DNA of 64,000 nt from Micropterus salmoides. Lineage: Eukaryota > Chordata > Actinopteri > Centrarchiformes > Centrarchidae. The notes below the pieces were generated by a model, which worked only from the letters and a program-made list of their open reading frames with translations, was not told where the DNA came from and did not search any database. The stretch covers positions 18,838,308 to 18,902,307 of the forward strand of contig NW_024040152.1 of assembly GCF_014851395.1 (NCBI RefSeq), in the 5' to 3' direction. Made by a program: the position numbers and the translations under genes. Shown piece after piece: positions 1-12,700 of this stretch. How positions within the stretch are numbered: the stretch's first letter is position 1; every line of letters starts with the position of its first letter.

Positions 1-640
1 TTTGCAAATCGGAAAGTTTTTTTATAGATAGAAGATTTCCATTCATATGGATTTAAAGAATAATTTAGGACGATAAGACTGTTGACTTAAAATTGACTCT
101 GCTGTCACAGATCTGGTAGACTAGAGGATGTAACGAATCAGGGAAAGAGATAAGTGTTTACCAAACTTATATTTAACATCCAACCAAATGGTTCCCCCCT
201 TAAACATCACTGTACCAGTCATTTCCTCATTCTTTATAGGAAGCAGCCTTGGTGCAGTCAGGGAGAAATCTTCAGTGATTACATTCAGACATTATACAGT
301 ATATCATCAGATCATCTATTTTAGAATAATTAAAGCCAATGATATTGTGAAAGCCTCAATACTTTGTCTATGATAGATTTGTGTTTATGTTAGGTTTCCT
401 TTGTTTTGATTTTGATTATTTTATTGGGGTTTTGTGTCCAAATCTTTATGAACCTTCATATCATCATCTATTCAGTGCATGCTGAGCTTATGTTAAGTTT
501 CCCTCTTTGTTCTTCTCTTCTGAAGCATTAAGTTATTTCATTCATAGAAATGGTTTCATTTGTTAAGTGAGTTTCATGTATCTAATACGAATTAATAAAG
601 TCTGTTTGAAATTGAATTGTTTCCAAACGCAGTCAATAAT
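1..640. other. Flanking DNA beyond the jazf1 3' end, no gene seen
   Basis: AT-rich sequence with no exon, splice-site pair or repeat that I recognise. The short open frames here have no similarity I can name. A second possible minus-strand poly(A) signal (TTTATT on the plus strand) lies near 418-424, so a longer jazf1 3' UTR could extend into this stretch. Confidence 0.5.
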
Positions 641-673
641 ACAGGAGTCTTTGGGCACACATCAGAGGAAGTT

Positions 674-679
674 TTTATT
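674..679 (-). terminator. jazf1: Candidate poly(A) signal of jazf1
   Basis: The plus strand reads TTTATT, which is AATAAA on the jazf1 strand, about 1.9 kb past the stop codon. That distance suits the long 3' UTR usual for JAZF1. Cleavage would fall near 645-665. Other AATAAA-like hexamers exist nearby, so the choice is tentative. Confidence 0.45.
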
Positions 680-1056
680 CTAAATGTAACAAAAGTGTAC
701 ATGAAGCAGCTTTTGAAGAAATACAGTACATCACTATTAGTTTCTCCAAACAACCTCTGATTTTGCCTTTTCATACACATTATACTATATTTTGTTTAAC
801 TCCAGGAACATATGAAAATATAATTTAATGCACTTAACACATAACAATACATTCACTGTACACTATATGAAAGACTTTCCTCCATACTGGCAGTACAATA
901 CTGTCACAATTCTCAATTGGACTGTAGTTCCTAAACTCTAACATCCATGCAGTGAAGATACCTAATGGCTCAATGTTGATAAATCTCCAAACTTTTTTGT
1001 GGTATTTTTTTGCCTTTATGACGGGAAGAGGTAGACAGAAAATGGGGAGAAAGAGG

Positions 1057-1100
1057 GGTATGACATACCACAAAGAGAGAGAGGTATGACATACCACAAA
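1057..1100. repeat. Paired 18-bp repeat, each copy with a perfect palindrome
   Basis: GGTATGACATACCACAAA occurs at 1057-1074 and again at 1083-1100, 26 bp apart. Each copy holds GGTATG-A-CATACC, an inverted repeat with a one-base centre. A shorter related motif (TTTTGTGGTAT) appears near 995 and 1177 in the opposite orientation. It lies in the inferred jazf1 3' UTR. Confidence 0.85.
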
Positions 1101-2604
1101 ACCAGCTTCGACCATGCATCCACACGGCATGCGCTGTAACCTTTTGGCTACCCAGGTGCACCGATTAATCCCTAGTTTTGTGGTATTTTAAGATCTGGGG
1201 TTCATTATTTCAGAGATTAAATGGTGTTGTACGTGACCTCAACTGACACTATGTTATTATGGCACAAAGTAGGAGGCGTATGTGTTTCTCTCACAGCCTA
1301 ACAGCAGGACTGTGAGAAAAAATAAATCTGCTGAATACATGTTGGACCCTCTTTCTTCTATTCATGACGAGGACAATCACATGGTTTCAAAAGACCTGGG
1401 AGTTGGTGAACAGCAAACAGTCTGGACTGAGCTGTCTGTGTAATGTCTGCATTCAAAGAAATTAATCTGAACTGTCAAAATGAAGCCATACAAAGATCTG
1501 CACTGATTGGAATGGTTTACAATTCAAGGCAACTACTGTACATACAGAAATCTCACAATACTGGAAACACCGGATGTTTGCTGTACATCTTCCCTGGGAG
1601 CATGCAAACTTCTGCTCTGAAGGCCTTTTGCCTCGTTTTGGTAGCAACTGTGCATATACCAGAAACGAGATGTTGGCAAAAAAAAAAAAACTAATTTGTT
1701 GGCAACTTGTTACAAAAAAGTGCTTCAATCCTTAGCTAAAATAGCAAGGACAACTGCTTAAGTCTTGGAGAAAGTGACCAGGAACATTAGGAACAATGAC
1801 AGATCGAGTTCTCATGATCCCTCTGAACAGCATAAATACTATTGGAACACTTGGGCAGGATTGCGGTGCTGAAATGCTTGCAGATGTCACCTGAGATCAT
1901 CATTTGGTGCTCACACACAAGTGTTTGCAGTAAAACAGGTGAAGAAAAAAAAGTTTGGAATACTTGTGATATGAAAGTAAAAGTAACTAAGTCCAATAAC
2001 TGATTGGCATTAAATCTGACAGAGAATGAAACGTACAAAAGTTTTCAGCTTTCTCGTGTTATACCACACACATTCAGATTTTTTTTCTCATTTGCCTCTG
2101 TCATATTTTTAGGCCAAATGAAAGGCAGGCATGGTAATGGTTCCTCCTTTCTCTAAAAAAACCCCATCTAAATCTGTCCTCAGTTTTCCCACCTTCACAC
2201 TGCCTTTAAAGCAGGATGCCCTACTGCCCATGCAAGGCTACTCGTGACTTGGTGTGGCCATCCTCTAGTTTACGACAAGCCCTCATCATCAAGGAGCACC
2301 ATTTGTCAAAAAAACAACATAAAAGTCAAAAATAGATAAATGATAGCTTAAATGTGCAAAGTACAAAACTGTGAACTACATAAAGATTTAACATTCTTAA
2401 TAAAAATTAAGAACGAATATTAATACATTTATACCATGCAATCAAAAATAGTGTCATAACAAAGTGGGATAAAAGAGAGTGGGGTACAGGGGTTTAAGGA
2501 TGAGAGGAACAGGTCGGAATGAGAAACAGCCGTTGCTGGTGATGGTGGCGTTCAGATGGATTGGGAAGTGACTTGAAGGAGAGTGCTGGTTGCTCCCTCA
2601 GTGT

Positions 2605-2781
2605 CTAGTGCTGCATCTTGCGGATGATGTCAGTAGAGATGGGTGGGTGGAAGTTGATGGTGTGGTGGCGGAGACCCTGAGACGTTTTGTAGCTCTTCCC
2701 ACACCGGCACTTGAAGGGTTTGCGCACCCTTATCTGGGTTCGATGGCCGTTCTTGGCATGATACTTGATCCCATTCACATT
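2605..2781 (-). CDS. jazf1: jazf1 last coding exon (residues 186-243, stop)
   Basis: 177 nt from acceptor ATTACAG to TAG. Encodes the finger 2 histidines (H193, H198) and the compact third finger CRCGKSYKTSQGLRHH. It ends IIRKMQH, where human JAZF1 ends IIRKMQQ. Confidence 0.97.
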   Translation of the reverse strand, partial: NVNGIKYHAKNGHRTQIRVRKPFKCRCGKSYKTSQGLRHHTINFHPPISTDIIRKMQH

Positions 2782-5700
2782 CTGTAATGAAGCAAAAGAA
2801 TATGAGCTTCCTAAAAATATCTGTTACAAATATACTGACAATAGGCAGTAGAGAGAGGAGAAAGATGTTCTTCTTCAAAATCTGTCTTGTTCTGCGCCTT
2901 AACAGATGCCTAATGCTGGCCATAACCCTGTCATTCACGTCAGCAGTGCAATTTTCTCAAGCTGCACGTAATTTATCCCAACCACACACACCAGATGTAA
3001 ATGGAAAATCCTGTAAAACTCCACATCACCGAAGTGGACTAGATGTATGCATCTATGTTGACATGCTGTAATGCTAAACTTAGAAGTGAATCCATTTTGA
3101 GTTTACATTCTCACATGTCACTGTTAGCAAAACGCTTTGTACAACACAAATATCTAAAATAAATAATCTATTTTATTTGGTAAATATATTTCACCCCGTT
3201 GCATTATGGTAAACCTATAGCATGTATTCTAAGGAGAGATGTCGAGTGACACCTACCTTGTATCTCTTTTTACAGCCTGGCACGGGGCAAGCAAAAGGCT
3301 TCTCGTCTCCTCCGTTCATGCACATAGAGCTGAGGATGGACTCAGAGCTGATGGCGCTCTCTGTGGTCCATGACTCATCACTGTCAGACTCCTCAAAGTC
3401 CACCTCCTCCTCATCACACTCGCTACCTGGGAGATGGTGAAAGACAGAAAGTCACACATGTATTGAATCAGAAGCTCTGATTTGTGCACACTTCATCATA
3501 ATCATAATCTCTGGTGATGAAATCCTGGCCTTCGAGCCTCCAGGCTAACTAACGTGGACCGTTCTCACCATGTTCTTTGGGCCAGTGTTCCCATAATGTG
3601 TACTTTGTGTGTTACAGCGCCCAAATTTCCAGAAAGACTGAAATATGCCAATCGTGGGAAAGAATTTATGCATTTTATTGAGGTCTTAGGGTCAGTGAAT
3701 AGCTTTATTGATTAATTAAAGACAGAAGACGATCTACAAAACCACAAGAGCTAAAAACACAACAGAACACTAAAGACTGCCTACTTTACAAAAAAAGTAC
3801 ATGGGAAACTATCAGCTGGCTGACTACGAAAGCTGCCTCTCATTCACTATAGTTTCAATTGAAGATATCTCTCTTAAGCTCTCCTGCTGATGCCAAAAAC
3901 CTGTCCTTCCAGGATAATGAATTTATACATTGCCAAAATTTCAGCGATGCATTGGGGTCAAAGCTGTTGGAATAGAGAAACTTGAATGGCAAGCAGAGGT
4001 GCACAACATATCAACTAAGTAATAATAACTAAGTTTATTTCGAGCCCGAAATTTCCTCAGTCACCATCGTCTTTTCAAAATGTTAACATATTTCTCCCTT
4101 CCTAAATGATAGCAAATCTTCTCACGGCGTCTTGAAAATGGACCTCCTGGAACTCTCTTTAACTGTCAAACCACTCTGCTGCCTACTTAGTTAACAATGC
4201 ATATTATGACAGGTAACTAGAGAGGTGAGTGTGTGATGGATGGTTATGTACCTGTGGGCGTACTGCTGCGGAAGGAAGAGGAAGGGGTGATGGGTGGGGT
4301 AACTGGAGGGGTGAGGTTTCCACTGGTGTGGCGAGGCGGAGTGGAAACACTGCTGCGAGACAGATTGCCTGTCAGAGACAGAGACAACTTGGGCTGCACC
4401 TTCTTCTTTACGGCATCGTGTTCTCGCCTTGCAGCATCTGTCATGAACCTGGCATTGTGGGATATAAGAGTAGTCAGGGTTTGCAATCTTTTTTTATGAA
4501 AAGAGGGTCATCACATTCGTCTTGTTACTGTAGGACTGCCCTGATGTTTAGAAAGTTCTGCTATTAAACGTTTGCTACTGTAAAACACGTTGGGGAAAAA
4601 AATTCTATGGCTCTATTGCCATCAAAAAAACACCAGGGTTTATGATGGATTGTAAAGTCTTTGGTAAATGTGTATCATAAAAATGAAATGTTAATAAAGA
4701 CATTGTTAAAGCAAAAGTGGAATTTACAAATTAAGTGATAACCACATCAAGATGTGTTTGCAAAGGACAGCGGCAGAACTTGTACATTGGCTTGTTGCCA
4801 CAAAACCACTATTCAAGCACCATATCAAAGACGACTGGGATGAACCTAGAGCAATAAAAGAAAACCAACTACCAAATACTGAAGCAATTCATCTAAGCAA
4901 TACGCCAGATGACATTTGAAATTGCTGGTAGAACATCATATGAGCAACACTTCATAGGACACAGCAGTAATACTCACTGATGTAGGACCTTTGTAGATAA
5001 ATCTTTATGAGGCCAAAGACTAATAACATCAATGTCATAATTATGTCAGATTTATAAAAAGTTTACTTAAAATTGAGTTACTACATAAATAAGGGGAAAT
5101 CCTGCTGTTTTCTTTCTGATAATAGTTGTTTCTTTACCTGTTGATGTAGCTGAGGGCAACATATGTCGGCTGCTGCTGCTCCTGCTTCTCCAGGAGACGG
5201 GGGTCTGTGTCTAAGCAGGCAAGAGAGTGTGTGTAAGAATGAGGCACATAATGTAACTGTAAACATAACAAATTCTGTAGATTTACAAAAAGTGAAATCT
5301 TGTCATATAAGGCAATACTGAGAATAGCAGTTCCCTTTTTATCCCACTTTGGGATGACCAGTTCCCCCTGCACTGAAGTCTTTGCTTCACTGGGAGGATG
5401 AAACACACAGAGGTTTACACAGAGGTTTACACTCTGACACAGTGGAAACATAGTACAAACTTTTCAGGTAGATTTACAGAAATTTACAGCACAGGGGGGT
5501 GATGGGGCAGTGGATAAGACACATGCCTTTGGTGTGGGAGACCTGGGTTTGATTCCCACCGTGACACATCCACCATATTGTCCTTGAGCAAGACCCTTAA
5601 CCCCTAGTTGCTCCAGAGGTGTGTGACCTCTGACATTTACAGCAATTGCTGCACCTTCTTCTTTACGGCATCGTGTTCTCGCCTTGCAGCATCTGTCATG

Positions 5701-8700
5701 AACCTGGCATTGTGGGATATAAGAGTAGTCAGGGTTTGCAATCTTTTTTTATGAAAAGAGGGTCATCACATTCGTCTTGTTACTGTAGGACCGCCCTGAT
5801 GTTTAGAAAGTTCTGCTATTAAACGTTTGCTACTGTAAAACACGTTGGGGAAAAAAATTCCCCAAGTAAGTCGCTTTGGATAAAAGCAGCAGCTAAATTA
5901 GTTAACAGCAAATAGACATATACAATACTCAACAAGGCTTTTAAACCTGAGTAAAACCTTTTCAAACCTCTTCACATTAGATTGCCAAAATATGAAGCAG
6001 TACCAAATAATAATCAGTAATCTCTACTACTGCACTGACACTGTAAAGAGGTACAAAAGGTATCAAAGGGTGCACATTTCACGAGGGTCTGTTATTGTAC
6101 TGCGCATCTGTGAAAACTAACTTTTCAGTACATACATGTTAATGTGGTTGTATCTTCTGAACGTTGTTGAGAACTTTCGCTCTGCCCTACCTGTGTATCC
6201 CTGAGCAGTGGCCAACAGTAGCAGGCTGTGGTTGAACTGGGTGAGTACCAGGTATCTATGTGTGTGCGTGAATGTGACGAGTTGGGCTGTCAAAGAGCAT
6301 GCATGCTCAGCTGACTTGAATAATAAAGGCTAATAAAAACTATTTAGTGAAAATAATCAAAATGCAGGATATTGTGCAATGTGCAGAACAATTAGTTAAC
6401 ATGATGTCATGTACCACTGTCTAGACTACAGTCACTGTTTAGTTTAGAGTTCCTGGAGAAGCTCCAGTTTAAGCTGATTCTGGTTTCTTGATTTAACCCC
6501 TGTAGACTTATGTCTACTTTTTTAGTTGAATTCATTGCACTTGGTGCTCTGTACTGGATAATCAGGCTACTTCCCGGTTGGTGTAATGCATTCTGCCAAA
6601 CTGTTATTTTATTCAAAATATATAAGAGAAGGTAACATCGCATGTACCTTCACATTTGAATTTCCATGCCACTTCTTGAAAAGCTGCTCTGCAGACGCCA
6701 CATTGCTCATACATGACCACACTTGACACATACTGTGTTTTCCCATGCTGTGCTCCAGACATTCATCTTGCTCAGCGGTGCTAAATGTACAACAATAGCC
6801 AATCTCCACACCCTGAGGTGAAGCAGGCTTGACTTCAAACACTCTTCCCACTGCCATCCATGTGGGAGAAGAGAGATGCCCCATAAAACAACAGTGTCTA
6901 CTTCTAACCAGCTGAGCCTCCCTGTCTGCCTCTGACAGAGCTGTGAAAGACTGCTACCCCCATGTGGTTAAAACCAATGCTTGTTTCCATCCACAAGCTC
7001 ATTTATACACAACACTTACACCTCAGGCTATTTGTAACATTACATTCTAAATTATGCTTTTGTAAGGCACAATGACTACAGTGCAGATTTAATAGAATCT
7101 GTATATTCAGTTGTAAACTGCCCAGTCCTAGTTGATATAATTTAAAAATGACTATGGCAATGATACAAAACATATGGAAATGCCGTAATTAAGGTTTTCC
7201 TGTTTAAAGGGGTAAGCAACACCTTTGTGAGGCTGTAATAAAACCATGAGTCATACTCAATTATTACTGCCACTGCCTTAAACTTCTGTTTGTTTGTTTG
7301 TGTGTTTGTAACAAAACACCTAAAAACAGATTTCCATTAAATTCCTGCTGGACAGAAAGGCCTTGTGCCAAAGAAGAACTGATGCAGTTTTTGGTGCTCT
7401 ATGATCTATTTCTCACTATAAAGGGGACAGAAAGGGTGTGTCTGAAGAGGCAAGGCTAGGGCTGGGTATCGAATGCCAACTGAGATGCATTTGCACCATC
7501 AATTATCAATAACTATCAAGTATTGAAAATTGGCATTAAATGCTTGGTCATATTTAGTGTTGTTTAATTTTAATCAACTGTATTCTGGTTGAGTTAAGTT
7601 CTTTTATCAAGATGTTTGTATATTTTGTTATATGGAAAAAACTTTTCAGTAGAAACATGTTAAAATAAAATAAGGTATCCAAAAGTATTGTTTAAGTCAG
7701 GTACTGGCAACAGTGTTGGAGTGTTTGAAAAGCAGACATGGGCAAAGAAAGACACAGGGCATCATCCACTTAGCACTCAAGGCCAAGCTGCTTGGTTGAC
7801 GATGAAATAGTGGCAGAATTTTATGATATTGGCAGGTAGTCTCTAAGAACAGCTTAAACCTCAGTGCCTCAGGCTCAGGAGGGTTCTCTCATGGCCTCAG
7901 TCGTAAGCAAGTGTTTCATTAACAGTGGATTTATCCCCAGTGAGAAAGACAGCACACCTCTCTCTGCTCTCCAGCCAAAGTCAGAGTCGGAAAGACACAT
8001 TCATAACAGCACTATTCCCCTGCCAAAAGCCAGAGGCAGTGCAGAGACTATTATGAGCACTGTGTGTCTGTATGTGTGTGCGTGAGTGCATAAGAAATCC
8101 CTCCTAAGATCCCTAATGAGCCTCAAGGAGTGGCATGGCCGTCTGCTCGTGGACCTCTCAAACAGCAGTGGATCAATCTGTTCCCACACACTGTAAATCA
8201 CACACACCTCAGGTGGGCAGAGGGAGGCCTGCAGAGGCCAGTTCCCCACAGCCTCAGCTATTCTTTTGGGGCCAGTGGCAGTCAAGGACCGGGACAAAGG
8301 CGCCTCAAGTAGAGATGGGAACCCCTCTAATCAAACTACACAGGTGGTCCACCTTGGTGGCCGACTATTAGAAGCCTTCTGGGAAACAAAAAAGGGCATT
8401 TATTCACCGTCACTAGTTCCAGAGGCAAAAAATCAGTTCTTATAAGCCCCAGTGATTGTTTACATACGAGGTGGAAAGTCTGTGGGATAAAGAAGAGAAA
8501 GGACAGATCTAGTTTAAAACATTTACTGTTTAATAATCTTTTTATTTTGACTGAAATATCCTCAAATCTTTTAAAGATGTACATTAGTTTATAATGTTTT
8601 TTACTCTGAAAACCAAAAAAAGATCTCATGCAAAGTTTTGATTTTCAGCTAATTCCATTTTCTGCAAATTGTAGTTCACGGCAAACAGGTGTTCTTTGCT

Positions 8701-9668
8701 CTCTTGGCAAAATGGCAGAGAAAAATCAGGATAAAATGCAAGAAAGTTGCTGTGAAATACATTTAGTGAAACTAACCCAGTCATAAAAATATATTAAAAT
8801 TCCACCCAAAGTTGTGCATTAGATTTCTTTAAAAGCATTTCTCAAAATTTTAAATCCCTGACAGGTCTGCATTTCACTTTAAAAAACTAAACAAAAACTA
8901 AAGTAATGGCCCCTACATATTTCTCATTTCAACAAATCTGCTTAGCCGTGATATGACAGTGCACACTAACCTTACTTTCTACATGAAGCATTGTCTATGC
9001 CTACTGTTGGTGTCTATCTGTGGAACATCTGTGTGGGAATGTCTGAGTAGTGGTTGCAGTGTATAAGTGCAGAAAACATGATGCAATAACATGTTCTCAT
9101 TAGGGTCCCTATGACGGCCCGCAACAGGAAACCAAGGGGCGATCACACAACAACGCTTCCTGAGGCAATGGGGGAAGTGACGCCTACTGCCCTCTTATAA
9201 CTCCCTCCATGACCCTCTCTCTCACACACACAGACACACACACACACACAAACCAGACACACAAACCAGACACACAGCTCCCTCTCTCATTTCCACCAGT
9301 GTCTGGCTCTCCCATCCACCCTCATGGCCAAATGCACTGTGGGGTAGAGCAGAGTGGTGAGCATTATGGTGACATGTTTATGGCGGCTCTGAGCAGTGGG
9401 GGACATTTCCAGGAGTGGTGGCACAGGTAATTCATTATGATGTGACCTCTGAGGAGGAAATGAAATGGAGTCAAGCTCCATGTGTAAGCTGCCTTTGCAG
9501 GTTACTGAGAAGAAAAAAATGCGGGGAGGTTAAAGAAATCCATTATAAATACATTCAGCACAGACAGCAACTTAAACATGTACACATGCACTAAGTCACA
9601 CATACATCTCTACAAAGACACATTTTTACAAACATACAAGTAAACACAAAAAAAAAACTTTCCTTGCT

Positions 9669-9744
<76 letters not shown>

Positions 9745-12700
9745 CACACACATCTATATATATATATATAATTTGACTGTGTTCATGTTTAAATTGCAGA
9801 TATTCAGCGCTCTCAAACCTGCATTTTTGGAAAACTGGAAAGGCCATGTGACACAAAACCTTTTGCTGAAATCCACAGTAGTTCAACTGAGTGGGATATC
9901 AGCTCTCAGTACCATGCTTATTAAGGTCAGAGAATTTCAGGAATACATTAGGTTTTTTAATGAGGAGTTACTGTAATTTGCAAAACAATACACAAAAACA
10001 TTTTGGTTCAACTTAGCTTTTACAGACTAATGAATGTAGTTGTAACAAAGGAGGAACCCTAACACACCTCTGCAGCATTCGACATAGGACAATATCTTAT
10101 GTTTAACATTGTCCATTGAAGATGTGAACAAAATCTTATAATTAAAAGTAACACATTTTAGTTTGATAAATTGTCCTGCATCGAACTACACACCCATGTT
10201 GTGTACTGTCAACAAAGGCTGTGTATTATCTCCTATGAGGAATGTTTAATCGAGTACAGGAGCCCCTCATGTCGCAGTCACCGCACAGGAACAGGAGCAG
10301 TGGTGTCGGGGGATGGGGATATGTAATTAGGCCCACCAGGTGCACAGATCAGGGAACTAGTTACTGCTTCCCAAATTTATTACTTCCGTGCAGATTTTGG
10401 GGGTGCATGCCAAAAATCAACTAAATGAGCCTCCGGTGAAAATTGGCAACAAACAGACTCATTGTTACCAGGCCTGGACACTTCAGGCCATCAGTGCGCC
10501 AGGCCGCAGCAGTACACACACTCACAGGTCTAAATAACACGGTCGCTATTTGCTTCAAGTCTACAGTGGCCTGGTCGCTCAGTGACTAAGTAAACATTTC
10601 AGTGGCTTAGTGAGTCCAGCTTGGTCATGCCGCACAAGAAAACCAGACCATTGTGGTGATCTTTCAAGCTTAACATGACTTAAGCTCTGTGTTAAAACTT
10701 TCCTCTGCTCTTGCTGGTGTTCATTGCTGGGGCTCATTAGCATCTGCTCTCTCAAAGTTAGCTGAATGTGTTCACAAAGTTCTAAGAGGACCACCCAACA
10801 CTCATATTATCAAGTTGAATCTGCTGTCTATGAAGGTAGACAAAAAAAATCAATTATTTTTTTATTATTTTGTTTTATCATAATTGATGTGGGCTGAAAA
10901 CAATTATGTATCTACATTTTATTTGATTTTTGCTTCATGAGATTCAAATTTAAGTTTTTCAGGAAAGGCGTAACCCTTTTCCAAACAGCTGTGTGTGTAC
11001 ATACAATATCAATCTCTACATTTACTATGACCAATGACGTCTTGGGGCTTGTTACATTTTAAAGTTACTGTAATAATCTCCTTAAAGAGCAGTGATGTAT
11101 GGATACAAACTACTCTGGAAGGATTATTATGTATTCAAGTACAGTATACCACGCATCCCTTAAATCAGTGGTTCTTAAAGTGGGGTCCGGGGACACCAAT
11201 GGGTCCCCAGCAAAAAATTGGAATAATTTATTTTCACTATACATTCCATCCATAAATAACACAATGAAAAAACATATGACTATTTTGGGTTGCACACACT
11301 TTCTGTAATAAAACATATAATAGAAAAAATCCTATCAGATGGGAGACCCTGGGACAAAATCTTATCAAATGGGGGTCCGTGGTCTAATTTGTGTCAGTTT
11401 AGGTGTTCTTGACAAGAAAAAGTTTGAGAACCACTGCCTTAAATTACCAATTATTGCTCTCATTAATTTACCAATTATCCTTTTTAATATGTTTTCTTTA
11501 ACTGAAGCTTCACCCTTTGACCTGATTACTGTATGACACAATAAACAGTGTTGTTAAATAAGTAGTCCTAGAGGAAGTTACCTCAAATATCAACCATAAG
11601 TTTTTACTACATGAACAAGCATCTCAAGAAAGCCTAGCCAACCTATAACTGAGCAGCGCCACCTCTTGTTCACAAACCTGACCAGAAGGCAGGCTGGGGA
11701 AAATGGGGACAAGAATGTGTGCTTGTTTTCCAGGCGCCTAATTATAATATAGAATGTGCTTTCAGCAGCAGGCCACCAGATGAGGAGGAAGACAGGCCAA
11801 ATCAAGCACTCTCTCTGTAATTATGCTTCACAGGCACTTGGCACAACGCGCAAGATTTCGCACTTCTCAGAGTGGGCACAGGCCAGTGGACAAAGGAGGG
11901 GGGCAGCAAAGTTTTTCCACCCTGAGCAAACTAATTGCCTCATTATTCCCCTATAAGTCATTTGGAAGAATTTTTTCTAAGGCTAACACCTCGGACACAT
12001 GCACGGCACACAATCAGAGGGCAGAGGATATTAAAGCCAGTCAAGCAACAAACAAGAACAACAGAGACAGCTGGGCCTTGTCAGCTTCAATAATAAGAGT
12101 CTGAAATATTAGATTGGGAAACAGAACTATGTGGAGGGGAATTCAGCTTCTAGATTTTACTTAGTTAAAAGATATAATGTTTTATTATGTTTTATGCTTC
12201 AGCACTTAGCAAAAATGTAATGTTCATAACATATAATATAATGTAAAATGCATGTAAGATAAAACTACATTAATTTGTAGTTTCTGACTGACCTTTTGTA
12301 AATACACTTTTATTCACTTCTATTATTCAAATTATTATAAAATACATGGACATAGCAATATTGTATGTGGAGCCAAAAAAGACATTAAGGAACAAGGGAC
12401 TCAAACAGAAGTCTTACATTTCGTGAATCAGACAAATGTATCATGAAACAGCTATGATTTCATAGCTTGATCCATAATGCCTTCCACATCTCCACCCACA
12501 GGTAGTTCTTGTTACTGCCTTGCCCCATATTAACTAGTGGGATTAAATGGTGAGACTTGGTGTGCAGTCAGTAGGGCATTTCTGAGCTGCTATCCTGGGT
12601 GCACTGTTAAGCAAGTAGGGTGCGCACTGATGGGAGTTAAGCAAGCTATGAGCTGGTGAACTGTAAACCAACATCTGGGATTGGATACAATTTAAATACA

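Larger units (their letters stand above)
655..2604 (-). other. jazf1: jazf1 3' untranslated region (inferred)
   Basis: Sequence between the jazf1 stop codon and the candidate poly(A) signal. It has no conserved coding potential; the small open frames on both strands look random. It contains the paired palindromic repeat at 1057-1100. The 3' boundary is inferred, not seen. Confidence 0.5.

Noticed and set aside
5496..5570. A functional tRNA gene
   Set aside because: A- and B-box-like motifs are present, but no tRNA cloverleaf follows and the sequence runs into a SINE body and tail.
5648..5703. A second real jazf1 exon 3 (alternative exon)
   Set aside because: Only the first 56 bp of the exon are copied, it lies before exon 2, the phase is wrong after exon 1, and there is no strong donor.
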